Positions 41,749 to 53,360 of a DNA stretch of 64,000 nt are shown here, piece by piece. The stretch is from the NCBI GenBank assembly GCA_033675265.1, contig JAUJYZ010000760.1, forward strand, positions 62,001 through 126,000. The letters are read 5' to 3'. Position numbers and translations under genes: made by a program. Origin of the DNA: Actinostola sp. cb2023 (Eukaryota > Cnidaria > Anthozoa > Actiniaria > Actinostolidae). The notes below the pieces were generated by a model. That model did no database searches and was not told the DNA's origin. It saw only the letters and a list, made by a program, of their open reading frames with translations. Numbering within the stretch: the stretch's first letter is position 1; every line of letters starts with the position of its first letter.

Positions 41749-42258
41749 TTTGAAGCGGAAGGACAAGCTAAAGGGGAACACTTGTTCGTGAAGTAAACAA
41801 TGGTAACCTCTCAGCGCACTTCTTCAATAAGAACAAAGAAATAATATATCACTTTTTGATAGAATTGATGCAAGTGCTTATTTACCAAGTGATATTTGCC
41901 GGAAGCAAGAAATACAAAAGAGAACTTGGGTTCTGTTAAGCCGCATCTACACGAACAAGTTTTCCTTGTCAAGTTTTCCTTGATAAGGAAAAATTGTCAT
42001 CAACACGAGCAAGTTTTCCTTGTCAAGGAAAACTTGTCAAGGAACATTTGCTCGTGTAGATGCGGCTTTAAAGTACGGTCAACAACCATTGATATTGAAA
42101 TGGTCAGGAACTATATATATAAGCATTTGCATCAATTCCATCAAAAAGGGATCTGTTATTTCTCTGTTCTTATTGAACAAGTGCGCTGAGAGGTTACCAT
42201 TGTTTACTTCACGAACAAATGTTTCCCTTTAGCTTGTTCTTCCGCTTCAAAGGAGAAT
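41749..42258. repeat. Foldback immediately upstream of GPCR copy 2
   Basis: The arm 41749-41881 (TCCTTTGAAGCGGAAGGACA ... GATGCAAGTGCTTAT) is the inverse of 42119-42258 (ATAAGCATTTGCATCAATTC ... CCGCTTCAAAGGA). The ~240-bp spacer includes MITE copy 2. Copy 1 of the GPCR region has only the right-hand arm (32160-32295). Confidence 0.85.
41939..42067. repeat. CTTGTCAAGGAAAA-palindrome MITE, copy 2
   Basis: AGCCGCATCTACACGAACAA ... TTTGCTCGTGTAGATGCGGCT-type ends. It lies in the spacer of the GPCR foldback and is absent from the equivalent place at copy 1. Confidence 0.85.
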
Positions 42259-42348
42259 GAACAACTTGTGAGATAACTTTCTGTGTAATTCTGAACTAAG
42301 ATATTGTGAGCACCGAAGTCGAATGATTTTTGAACTGTTTCCTGAAAT

Positions 42349-43293
42349 ATGTCAGCCAACTATTCTTGCGATATTCTCTCAAGAAACATGATTTTGCAAT
42401 ACATGTACAAACAAGGAATGCATGGAACCATCGTCGTTACCAGTGTCATACTCTTTGTTCTGGTTGTTCCTACAGTAGTTGTTAATGTTCTCGTCTTGGT
42501 TACAATTTGGCGCAAAGTTTCTTTAAGGACTCCATCGAATATGTTTCTATTCAACCTTGCTCTGTCAGACTTGGCTGTTGGCATCTTCGCTGATCCAGGA
42601 ATGGCAGTGATTAATTTACATGGAGGATTTACTGTAAACCAGGCCGAAACGTTTTGTTATTTATCTTTTGTTTTGACTATAGTTTCTACTGGTCTTTGCA
42701 TAGTCTCTTTTGTTACTATAGCTGCCAGTACAGTTGACCGTTATCTTGCCTTAAAAGTTCACTTACGGTACGCCTCATTGGTCACCATAAGTCGTGTCAT
42801 CGCTGTTTGTGTTCTTATATGGGTAATTTCTTTTATTTGGTCTGCTATTGTCGTTATCTATCAAACTTCATTCTATTATGTATTAACGATTGGATCATTG
42901 GTTATTTCTTGTATTATGGTATTCTGTTATTACAATATCTTTGTCATCCTTCGATATCATCACAACCAAATCCAGGCTCAAGTAGGCATTCCACAGGGAC
43001 AAAATTCAACTCTGAATCTATCACATTATAAGAAAACTGTTGGCAATCTTCTTTCTATAATTGTATGGTTTATCGTTTCGTACGCGATGTTCATCTGTGC
43101 TGTGACAATCATATCAATCCAAGGGAAGGCCACATCTATGGAGGTGTTATGCAGTTGGATGGTTTCCATCGACATTGTATGTCTAAACTCGGTCATAAAT
43201 CCTCTCATCTATTGCTGGCGTATGGAGGAACTACGAAGCGCTATGAAAGAAACTTGGGCCCTGATGATTTCTAAAATCAGAGGTAGTGGATGA
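42349..43293 (+). CDS. Class A G protein-coupled receptor, intact copy (314 aa)
   Basis: Seven hydrophobic segments at about 27-54, 64-85, 103-129, 147-171, 176-203, 229-256 and 266-290. Key residues: N46 in TM1 (VVNVLVLVTIW), LALSDLAVG with D74 in TM2, C103 before TM3, DRY 130-132 then LALKVHLRYASLVT, W158 in TM4 and NPLIY 284-288 followed by an amphipathic helix 8. TM6 lacks the usual CWxP proline motif (IIVWFIVSYAMF). The pattern (short N-terminus, short loops, DRYLAL/HLRY) is that of the adenosine/melanocortin-like receptors that are expanded and often intronless in cnidarians. Ligand unknown. N-glycosylation site N4. Duplicated from or to the 32391 copy; separation ~10 kb. Confidence 0.9.
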   Translation: MSANYSCDILSRNMILQYMYKQGMHGTIVVTSVILFVLVVPTVVVNVLVLVTIWRKVSLRTPSNMFLFNLALSDLAVGIFADPGMAVINLHGGFTVNQAETFCYLSFVLTIVSTGLCIVSFVTIAASTVDRYLALKVHLRYASLVTISRVIAVCVLIWVISFIWSAIVVIYQTSFYYVLTIGSLVISCIMVFCYYNIFVILRYHHNQIQAQVGIPQGQNSTLNLSHYKKTVGNLLSIIVWFIVSYAMFICAVTIISIQGKATSMEVLCSWMVSIDIVCLNSVINPLIYCWRMEELRSAMKETWALMISKIRGSG

Positions 43294-43864
43294 TCGACCT
43301 GTCTATACTACTATGAGGTCTGCTTTGTGTTGTTGTCTGTAAAAAGATACAGCTAGTAACTCATTAATTATATGTATACCGATACATACCATGAATGTAA
43401 AGGACCTAAGCCTTTCAGTGTAAGTTTAGCCTATTAAAGCTATTTATGTGGTTTAGTTTATATTTGTAATTTTCTAAGGGATAAGATCTGCAAATAAATT
43501 GTTGTGCTGTTGTTATTGATGTGATTTTTTTATTAGGTTAAGCTACTAGATTACATATATTGAAAAAAATATAACAAGAAAATACACTGAAGAAATAGAT
43601 AAATAGGAAACCCAATAATAATAATAACCCAAGCAGGTGGGGCTTAGCGTTTAAAATCCCTGTGACAAAGACATCCGTCTATTATAATTGACCAAGTGCA
43701 GGTTTGATCAACACTAAACTGAGAATGCACAAAAGTAATGACAAAAAAGAAAACGCTATTTTTAAAATGTGGTAACCGAGTAGATAATGAATGCCATTGT
43801 TTGTATTATCCAATCACAACAGATATTGTAAGCAGCTGCGTTGCACTTGGGAAGAGCTACGTTA

Positions 43865-44096
43865 AGCCGTATCTACACGAACAAGTTTTCCTTGACAAGT
43901 TCCTTGACAAGTTTTCCTTGACAAGTTTTCCTTGACAAGGAAAAATGGACAATTTTTTGTCATCTACATGAGCAAGTTTTCCTTGACATGGAAAAATTGA
44001 AAAATTGGCGATGTTTATGTCGTCTACACGCGTACGAGCAAGTCTTCCTTGTCAAGGAAAACTTGTCAAGGAAAATTTGCTCGTGTAGATTCGGCT
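43865..44096. repeat. CTTGTCAAGGAAAA-palindrome MITE, copy 3 (longer)
   Basis: AGCCGTATCTACACGAACAA ... GCTCGTGTAGATTCGGCT, with extra TTTTCCTTGACAAG units in the left half. Confidence 0.8.
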
Positions 44097-44269
44097 AACA
44101 CCATTCCATAAGTTCACAATAGTTCAAGTTCAAGTTTATTTCACACGCATATTTACAAAACTTACCAAAAAGTTACAACAAAAGTTAGGTAAAGATATAT
44201 AATTGAGGTATTTACAAAAAGCAAGAGATTAACGTGGCTGTTGAAGAAGTGTAAACTTCCGAGTCAAAC

Positions 44270-45319
44270 AGCCACCTACGTCATACAGATATAGTAGTGA
44301 AATGACCAAGAGGAGTGTTATACAATATAGTCAAACAGGCACCTACGTCATACAAATATACTAGTGAACTGACCAAGAGGAGTGTTATACAATATAGTCA
44401 AACAGCCGCCTACGTCATACAAATATACTAGTGAACTGACCAAGAGGAGTGTTATACAATATAGTCAAACAGCCAACTACGTCATACAAATATACTAGTG
44501 AACTGACCAAGAGGAGTGTTATACAATATAGTCAAACAGCCACCTACGTCATACAGATATAGTAGTGAACTGACCAAGAGGAGTGTTATACAATATAGTA
44601 AAACAGCCACCTACGTCATACAAATATACTAGTGAACTGACCAAGAGGAGTGTTATACAATATAGTCAAACAGCCACCTACTTCATACAAATATACTAGT
44701 GAACTGACCAAGAGGAGTGTTATACAATATAGTCAAACAGCCACCTACTTCATACAAATATACTAGTGAACTGACCAAGAGGAGTGTTATACAATATAGT
44801 CAAACAGCCAACTACGTCATACAAATATACTAGTGAACTGACCAAGAGGAGTGTTATACAATATAGTCAAACAGCCACCTCTACGTCATACACAAATATA
44901 CTAGTGAACTGACCAAGAGGAGTGTTATACAATATAGTCAAACAGCCGCCTTTACGTCATACAAATATACTAGTGAACTGACCAAGAGGAGTGTTATACA
45001 ATATAGTCAAACAGCCACCTCTACGTCATACACAAATATACTAGTGAACTGACCAAGAGGAGTGTTATACAATATAGTCAAACAGCCGCCTTTACGTCAT
45101 ACAAATATACTAGTGAACTGACCAAGAGGAGTGTTATACAATATAGTCAAACAGCCGCCTTTACGTCATACAAATATACTAGTGAACTGACCAAGAGGAG
45201 TGTTATACAATATAGTCAAACAGCCGCCTTTACGTCATACAAATATACTAGTGAACTGACCAAGAGGAGTGTTATACAATATAGTCAAACAGCCGCCTTT
45301 ACGTCATACAAATATACTA
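44270..45319. repeat. 67-bp satellite, block 1 (~15 units)
   Basis: Unit AGTGAACTGACCAAGAGGAG, TGTTATACAATATAGTCAAA, CAGCCACCTACGTCATACAA, ATATACT. Variants are CCGCC, CCAAC and insertions of TT, CT or CA around ACGTC. The strong match between adjacent units implies recent homogenisation. Not coding. Confidence 0.97.
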
Positions 45320-46186
45320 CATAGCGTAAAATTGCCCAAGAAATCAGGTCATGGCCACGTTTTTGGTTGAATGACAAAAATAAAACATTTCAATTATTTA
45401 AAAACATTATGAAAAACAATCCTGTATTATCCCCCCAAAAGACCGTGTTTATATATTTTTCCGAGGCAGAGATCGCAAGATCCCGCGATAATTTTTTAAA
45501 TTAGGGCCCAGTCCCCATTCGGCCAATCCTCTTGATTCTCAGCCTTTTTCAGTCAAATTTAATCGATTATCTAAGGGAGTCTGGGTCCAGAAAACTTGGT
45601 TTTCCTGTGGAACAGAGGCTTGGCTACTACATTATTCAATATGGCTGACGAAGAAAGCCTTCTGGCAAGAGAAAAACGTTCGCGAACTTGGCAATTTGGC
45701 GTTCTGTCCGTATACAGCGACCACAAAAAAGCTTGAAAAATCGCATGATACGCCTATTTTATTGGCAAACGAATACAAGTCTCTGAAATGGCTGTAGAAG
45801 TACATCAGATTTCCGATGTTAAGTATTTTATTGTGGACGTTCGTAAAGCACAAGAAGCTGGTTTTCTTCGCGACGGCCTGATTTCCATACAAGACACGGC
45901 CATTCTGGGCCGTATTCACTCAAAGAAAATCGCTAGATAGACATACATTACAGAGCTAGGTACGGATTAAATTAAGTTGTTTTATTGTCGTAATAATTTT
46001 ATTTCAGTCCGATGTTAAGTTTTCTTCGATACGTGCTGTTATCTTGCTATAAATTTATGAAAGTACGGCTGCACGCGTGTTTACTGTAAAATGTCGGAGT
46101 TAATGAGCTTGAAACTTGAAATTTGACGACAAGATAATATGCAAATTAGGAAATACACCGGAAGTGACCTCTCATTTTACGCTATG
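45320..46186. mobile_element. 867-bp insertion in the satellite with ~14-bp inverted ends
   Basis: CATAGCGTAAAATTG at the left and TCATTTTACGCTATG at the right; the satellite resumes at once with AGTGAACTGACC. No transposase recognised. A 95-codon minus-strand frame (45632-45919) has no known motif. Confidence 0.75.
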
Positions 46187-46692
46187 AGTGAACTGACCAA
46201 GAGGAGTGTTATACAATATAGTCAAACAGCCACCTCTACGTCATACAAATATACTAGTGAACTGACCAAGAGGAGTGTTATACAATATAGTCAAACAGCC
46301 ACCTACGTCATACAAATATACTAGTGAACTGACCAAGAGGAGTGTTATACAATATAGTCAAACAGCCAACTACGTCATACAAATATACTAGTGAACTGAC
46401 CAAGAGGAGTGTTATACAATATAGTCAAACAGCCGCCTCTACGTCATACAAATATATACTAGTGAACTGACCAAGAGGAGTGTTATACAATATAGTCAAA
46501 CAGCCGCCTCTACGTCATACAAATATATAGTAGTGAACTGACCAAGAGGAGTGTTATACAATATAGTCAAACAGCCACCTTTACGTCATACAGATATAGT
46601 AGTGAACTGACCAAGAGGAGTGTTATCCAATATAGTCAAACAGCCGCCTCTACGTCATACAAATATATACTAGTGAACTGACCAAGAGGAGT
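46187..46692. repeat. 67-bp satellite, block 2 (~7.5 units)
   Basis: Same unit; several copies with CTCTACGTC and ATATATACT, so 69-71 bp. Confidence 0.97.
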
Positions 46693-47596
46693 CATTGCCA
46701 GAAATCAGAGACATTTTGCGTCTACGATTATTTGTGTCAGCGGAGTAACCCAGAATCAAAAGATTATGCTCAAATTCATGTAAACTATGTGAAATCTGAA
46801 TCACAAACTAATAGTGTGAAGCGATCTTGATCATACAGCCTCTACATTTTAAAATAATTGCAAATTTAGCAAAAAGATACGAAAATGGTATTTACCACAG
46901 GAAGCCCAAAGTTGAACCCCCTCCCCTCCATCGTCTCTCCTATTTCTCGCTTTTTGAGCCTAACTCAGCTAACTATCTCTGGGTTTCCTGTGTAATCTAA
47001 CAGGCCAGGCTACTTATGTAAACATGGCGATCCAAATAATCTTGACAGAAGCGTTTCATAGAGTGAAAAACAACGGTGAAAACAGTATATTTACTCAGTA
47101 TGCTTCTGTATCGGCGAAAGTGGAATTTAGCTTATCTTTGGCTGGACTTTGTCATATTAGAAGTGGAATATATGGCCAAACAAGTGTGATATTCTGTGAG
47201 TTTAGATGATGTCCTTTCGAACTGGCTATCGGGAAAGTGTGTACCACGCTCGACGAAGCTGCTACCGGATTCCAACTTTTAGGAATTTACTCAATTTGGC
47301 GGCCTTTTACAGTAAATGATAGAGGTGAGATGTTGTTGAGAGAGCGATTTTTGAAATCGATTTTGTCATACTTTATTTTGGCTTGATTGTAAGAAGTGTA
47401 CTCGATTCGAGCACCCAAAACATTAAACTTGTGAATTAGCTATCGGGAGTTTGCATCCGAAGTTTAGTTCTTCAGATATTTCTGATTTTCTATGTTTTGC
47501 CATACATTTCTACCATTTGTCTTTGATATGTAAATGTACGAAAAGCTTATGAATAATGAGCTGCGCGACCAGGCATGTCTCTGATTTCTGGGTATG
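46693..47596. mobile_element. 904-bp insertion in the satellite with inverted ends
   Basis: CATTGCCAGAAATCAGAGACA at the left and TGTCTCTGATTTCTGGGTATG at the right. It splits one satellite unit between GAGGAGT and GTTATAC. Contains a ~97-bp piece flanked by CACAGGAAGCCCA (46896) and TGGGTTTCCTGTG (46980). No transposase. Confidence 0.75.
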
Positions 47597-48288
47597 GTTA
47601 TACAATATAGTCAAACAGCCACCTTTACGTCATAGTACAGATATAGTAGTGAACTGACCAAGAGGAGTGTTATACAATATAGTCAAACAGCCACCTACGT
47701 CATACAAATATACTAGTGAACTGACCAAGAGGAGTGTTATACAATATAGTCAAACAGCCACCTACGTCATACAAATATACTAGTGAACTGACCAAGAGGA
47801 GTGTTATACAATATAGTCAAACAGCCAACTACGTCATACAGATATAGTAGTGAACTGACCAAGAGGAGTGTTATACAATATAGTCAAACAGCCACCTACG
47901 TCATACAAATATACTAGTGAACTGACCAAGAGGAGTGTTATACAATATAGTCAAACAGCCACCTCTACGTCATACAAATATACTAGTGAACTGACCAAGA
48001 GAAGTGTTATACAATATAGTCAAACAGCCGCCTCTACGTCATACAAATATACTAGTGAACTGACCAAGAGGAGTGTTATACAATATAGTCAAACAGCCGC
48101 CTCTACGTCATACAAATATATACTAGTGAACTGACCAAGAGGAGTGTTAAACAATATAGTCAAACAGCCACCTCTACGTCATACAAATATACTAGTGAAC
48201 TGACCAAGAGGAGTGTTATACAATATAGTCAAACAGCCACCTACGTCATACAAATATACTATTGAACTGACCAAGAGGAGTGTTATAC
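47597..48288. repeat. 67-bp satellite, block 3 (~10 units)
   Basis: Same unit. In some runs the unit is a multiple of three, so short frames read YTSELTKRSVIQYSQTA repeats; chance openness only. Confidence 0.95.
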
Positions 48289-48357
48289 TGAAGAAATAGA
48301 AAACGAGCGCGCGTGCTATGTGCAGATTTATAGCACGCGGGGACTGATCAGAACACG

Positions 48358-49096
48358 AGAGAAGTGTAAGAGAAGCACGACGCGTAGCGGAGTGCTTCTC
48401 AACACTTCTCGAGTGTTCTGATCAGTCTCCAAGTGCTATAAATCTGCACATAGCACAGCGGGCAAGTTTTCTATTTCTTTTATAAAATACAATTATGATT
48501 TTAAGGCAAGTTTTCAATTTTGTTCGTTACAAAAATGTTTGAATATCTGCGCGCGCGTGCTGTGTGCTCTCATAAAGCACGCGGAATACGCATCCTTTGG
48601 CCAATCAGAGCGCGCGTTATATCATAGTTATTTTATAATGATATTTTCAGTCGTACACTTGAGAAAATATATGTGTATCTATATAACTTACAAAATGGTT
48701 AGTATGTGATTGAGAAAACTGAGCCGTTATATTTAGCTTTCTTCGTTATTGTGGACAAAAATAATTGGACGATTCGTCGAGTTTCTTGCCGTGTTTGAAC
48801 TTGAATTATAAAATAACTATGATATAACGCGCGCTCTGATTGGCCAAAGGATGCGTATTCCGCGTGCTTTATGAGAGCACACAGCACGCGCGCGCAAATA
48901 TTCAAACATTTTTGTAACGAACAATATTGAAAACTTGCCTAAAAATCATAATTGTATTTTATAAAAGAAATAGAAAACTTGCCCGCTGTGCTATGTGCAG
49001 ATTTATAGCACTTGGGAACTGATCAGAACACTCGAGAAGTGTTGAGAAGCACTCCGTTACGCGTCGTGCTTCTCTTAACACTTCTCTCGTGTTCTG
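48358..49096. repeat. ~740-bp foldback inserted in the left arm
   Basis: GAGAGAAGTGTAAGAGAAGC ... GCAAGTTTTCTATTTCTTTTAT and GCGCGCGTGCTGTGTGCTCT are all inverted in the second half (48830-49096). The centre is near 48700. No gene. Confidence 0.8.
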
Positions 49097-49262
49097 ATCA
49101 CAGGCAGCCCAACCATTCCTTTTGAGGCTACTAAATAATTCAATAAAAATGATATTTGCGTCTTTTTTTGATGGGTTTCCTGTGGTAGAGCGCGCGCGCG
49201 CGCAATACGTAAGGTTGGGTTCCCTGTGCATAAACATGTATTATGTTGGGCTTCCTGTGTGC

Positions 49263-51749
49263 GTCCTGCGGGACGCGCCCGCAGCAATGTGTATACAGCT
49301 ATTTCAAAAAGGGTTGGTGCCAGTTTTGTTGCATCTTGCATCTTGCATCTTGCATGTTGCATACCAAGCCCGAAATGTATTGTGGATCATATGTAAACAA
49401 TGTCTGCATGCACATTCAGAATAAAATATGCTGACTTCATATTGCGAAGATAAAGTTTGGGAAAATTCCCAGAGTCCATATTGTTGTGACCTTTCGCTCA
49501 CCCCATTTACATCGCCCATAGTGCATTTCGGGCTTGGTATGCAACATGCAAGATGCAAGATGCAACAAAACCTTCACCAACCTTTTTTGAAATAGCTGTA
49601 TTGAAACAAGGTATGAAACTGATGGCGTATCATGGCCTGATGTGCCGCACGCAGCTGGTGCAAATTTTCCGTGAAACATTCGGATTTTACTTTCCGAAGC
49701 CGCCGTACGCTACAGGCCCGTGGGGGGTACCCAGGGTAAAGTAGCTGAAGTTTTTCAAAATGGTGGGAAATCTGAAGAGAAGTTCGTGAAACAAAGACTA
49801 ATTTTTTCGGTGTAAGCGTTTGGATTCTATTCCTTAATCATGGTAAGTTTAGAAGTTCACAATTCTTGTCAACTTTAAGTAACTTTAGAAGGAATTGCAC
49901 GATTTTAAAGTAGTCCTTTTATATTTTGAATGGTGGAGAATAGACCACTTCACGGTGTAAGGTGAATGCTGGGTAATCAGTGCAGAATTATTAAGAGAGA
50001 TACGGGCGAAAGATAGATTTGACTTCGTATCTCCATGTTTAGTCTAACTTTTGAAATAAAACTTTTTTGTGCTGATCGAGAAACCTTATATCTATCGTTC
50101 TTGAAGTTTTTTTGGCAGATTGAGCCCGATTTGTAAATGTAGGAAATGTTTTACTTGTAAAATGTGCTTATTTCGCCGTAATTCGATCGGACGCACGTAG
50201 ATCAAAACAATGGGTTTTACTCAAAAAATATTTTCTTGACTCACTAGTTCATTCCATTGGCCCAGAAAATTTACAAAAGCTACATAAAAGGTTTCTCGAT
50301 CAACACAAAATGTTTTATTTCAAAAGTTAGACTAAACATGGAGATACGAAGTCAAATCTATCTTTCGCCCGTATCTCTCTTAATAATTCTGCCCTGATTA
50401 CCCAGCATTCACCTTACACCGTGAAGTGGTCTATTGCATGTTGCGCTCGACACACGATAGTTTTGTTGAAAAGTAAAGCTCAAGTAAAAGTATTTTTGTC
50501 AAGGTAATAACGTAGCATTTTCTCTAAATGTTCTCTAATAAAAGGACTTGCCTATACTTGGGCAGAAGGGCTGCTTAATAATCCTCAGCAAATTATTTTT
50601 GATGAGTTATAACTGAGCTATTTGACTTGTGTAGTTGTCAGTGTCAGTGATCAAAATGCACTTCTCAACCGAATGATGGTACTTCACCTCTATTTTTAAA
50701 AACATTTTTACTGTCTTATCTAGAAAATGTTTGACGTATGTTTTTCTTTCTTTCTTACAGTTGTTCTAAAACATAAGGAAAAGCCAACACAGCATAAACC
50801 GGCATCTAAAGCACTGAAAAATATAGACGAACTGATCAATTCAATGACATCGTATCGAAGGAGACATGAATGGAGATGGACTCGTGAAATCATATGAACT
50901 AAAAATTAACAGTTCTTCATTATTGTCATTGAAATAACACAACTCATTTAGCAAATGACCGAGAGAAACAAAGAGTAATCAACGGTTTTCGTAAGAATGT
51001 AAGTATCGCTTAAGTTCATACAAATTGTTCATATTACGAACTCCGACGTTTGTTATTCATTCACAACTGTACTGTGTCGACTGTAGACGTGTAGTATTAC
51101 TGATCAATATAGTGAATAAATTGCATAGAAAGAACGGCAAAACAGAATGTAAAAAGCTAGTAAACATATTTTAACTGATTGTTGAAATAAATACGTTTGT
51201 TTGTCATTTTGTTTACAAGCACTGATAGCAAAAATGTCTTGTGTAGTACTAAATATTGAGACTATTCAGCATTAAAAAAACACAATGCCTCAATTTTGAA
51301 GCATTTTAATTGATTAAAATAAAAACACAAAACAAATACTTTATAAAAATCAAAAGAGAAAACAAATAAAGTATATTGTAGATGTTTTGGTTTATGTTTA
51401 GTGAAAATATAAATACTAAAACTTGCCAAAAAGAGGCATAGTTCAGATTTGCCGAACGCTGGCCGATGTCCTCTCGAAGGTAAAATCCGAATGTTTCACG
51501 GAAAATTTGCACCAGCTGCGTGCGGCGCACATCGGTCCATGAGGCGCAAAATGTCAAAATTAAAATTTCTCAGCGTACGGTGAAGTTACACGACTGAAAC
51601 TTATGAAGTGTTTAGAGAATACGGTAAAGTTTAGATACCCGAATTTTTTTTTGAAATTTCACGTCATATTGACAAAGATTAGGGTCAAAAACGTATTTGT
51701 CACGTGACCGAGTTTCATACCTTGTGTAAATATACACATGTAGTGCGGG
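49263..51749. repeat. ~2.5-kb insertion in the left arm, itself made of inverted repeats
   Basis: IR 49320-49380/49522-49566 (GCATCTTGCATCTTGCATGT...ACATGCAAGATGCAAGATGC), IR 49605-49695/51473-51560 (GCAGCTGGTGCAAATTTTCC... GGAAAATTTGCACCAGCTGC) and a 150-bp-arm MITE at 49935-50435. A TTTCTTACAG-type acceptor near 50760 is isolated. No coding region supported. Confidence 0.65.
49935..50435. repeat. ~500-bp MITE with ~150-bp inverted arms
   Basis: GACCACTTCACGGTGTAAGG ... CGATCTTTCGCCCG-type arm; the right arm ends CCTTACACCGTGAAGTGGTC. Arms are almost identical, so this is a young insertion. Confidence 0.85.
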
Positions 51750-53360
51750 ACGCGCGGGATCAAGGGAGCACGGCAGAAACTGGGCTGCCTGTGGTTATGA
51801 CGCGTTTTGCGGTTTTTGCGCGCGGGCTCATCAGTAAATTGGGATTCCTGTGGCGAATGCTGACGTTTTTGAGGTTTTCCACAATAAGATAGCGCGGGCT
51901 CATCAATACTAAGAAAATACTAAAACGTAAAAAGACCCTTTCGACAATCCGCGTCAGATTGCTAGGAACATCACTGTTGCTAGGAACAGCCGATCACAGC
52001 CCGGGTTTCGTACGGAGAAAAACATGGAGGGCGACGGTTTTACGAACAGTTTCGTAGGGAGATGCCGATGGTGATCCACCCTTGTAAGTGAAAAATACAA
52101 TTTTCTGCATATTTTTTTTTTGGCTTTTATCATTTGTTTGTTATAATGTTCAGTTTAGCGTAGAGGCGAAAAAATGCCTTACCGGCTTACGAAATGAGTT
52201 TATTGTTTCATCAAGCGTAAAAAGACTCAGAAAAATACTGAGTTTATTGTTGTTGTTGATGGTGCTTGCCTACAAAAGTACCGGGAAAAGTACTAAAGGA
52301 CTTATCTTGCTGTTTTACAGACTTAATACGATCCTTGTTTTCATTTTCCTGAGAAAACATCACGTCTGTAGACGAAACATACGTATGTGCACGCTTTTCA
52401 TTGTAATAAACTAGGCCTCAGTCCAGCGAAAGTGATTATCTTTGGACGTCTCGTAGTGAAAGCTCAAGTATCCTTCATGTATTTAATTGCACTTTATTTT
52501 AATTTTTTTTGTACAGTGTGACACCGTCCGTTGATGTGGGTCGCCGCATGCAAGTCCAGTTGATGTTGTCAGGAAACACTTTCGACCTTTCTCTCCAGTT
52601 TCCTCGTTTTAATATGATTTGCCAGTTCGGATGTTGTACCCTTCTGTAACTGCTGAAAGTATATTTAACTGTTCAAAAGACAAAATGATTCAAAACAAAC
52701 GCAAAATCAAAAGGGAAACTGATGTCGCGTACGGAAATTTTATTTCAGAAATTTTCAATGTTTTGCTGAATAGACTCTCAAGGGAGGGGAGGGAGAGTAA
52801 TGTTTTGATAGCTGTCAGCGATTAACTGCTACCAAAAGTAACGTTACGAGCATGTTACAAAGGATTTCCATGATTCTCTTCTCTGATTGGCTGAGAATCG
52901 ATCACATGATCTTAGTTTCACTCCCCGTCACTTTATATAGGCAGCCATATTTATTCAGTATTGATGAGTCCGCGCTATCTTATTGTGGAAAACCGCAAAA
53001 ACGTCAACATCAGCCACAGGAATCCCAATATACTGATGAGCCCGCGCGCGCAATAACCAAAAACCGCAAAACGCGTCATCACCACAGGCAGCCCAGTTTC
53101 TGCCGTGCTCCCTTGGCGGGATGTGCACAGGAAGCCCAATATAGGATATTACTCAGCACAGGGAACCCAACATATCTACGTATTATATATTGAGCGCGCG
53201 CGCGCTCTACCACAGGAAACCCATCAAAAAAGACGCAAATATCATTTTTATTGAATTATTCAGTAGCCTCAAAAGGAATGGTTGGGCTGCCTGTGTTCTG
53301 ATCAGTCCCCGCGTGCTATAAATATGCACATAGCACGCGCGCTCGTTTTCTATTGCTTCA

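Larger units (their letters stand above)
48289..53360. mobile_element. Large foldback element with nested insertions
   Basis: The right arm 52965-53360 is continuous. Its inverted partner is in three pieces: 48289-48357 (TGAAGAAATAGAAAACGAGC ... GGGGACTGATCAGAACAC), 49097-49262 and 51750-51905. The pieces are separated by insertions of ~740 bp and ~2.5 kb. Loop 51906-52964. No transposase. The element lies directly against the last satellite unit. Confidence 0.75.

Noticed and set aside
44270..48288. Protein made of repeated YTSELTKRSVIQYSQTA modules
   Set aside because: Only some units are multiples of three, frames break between them, and there is no start context; it is satellite DNA.
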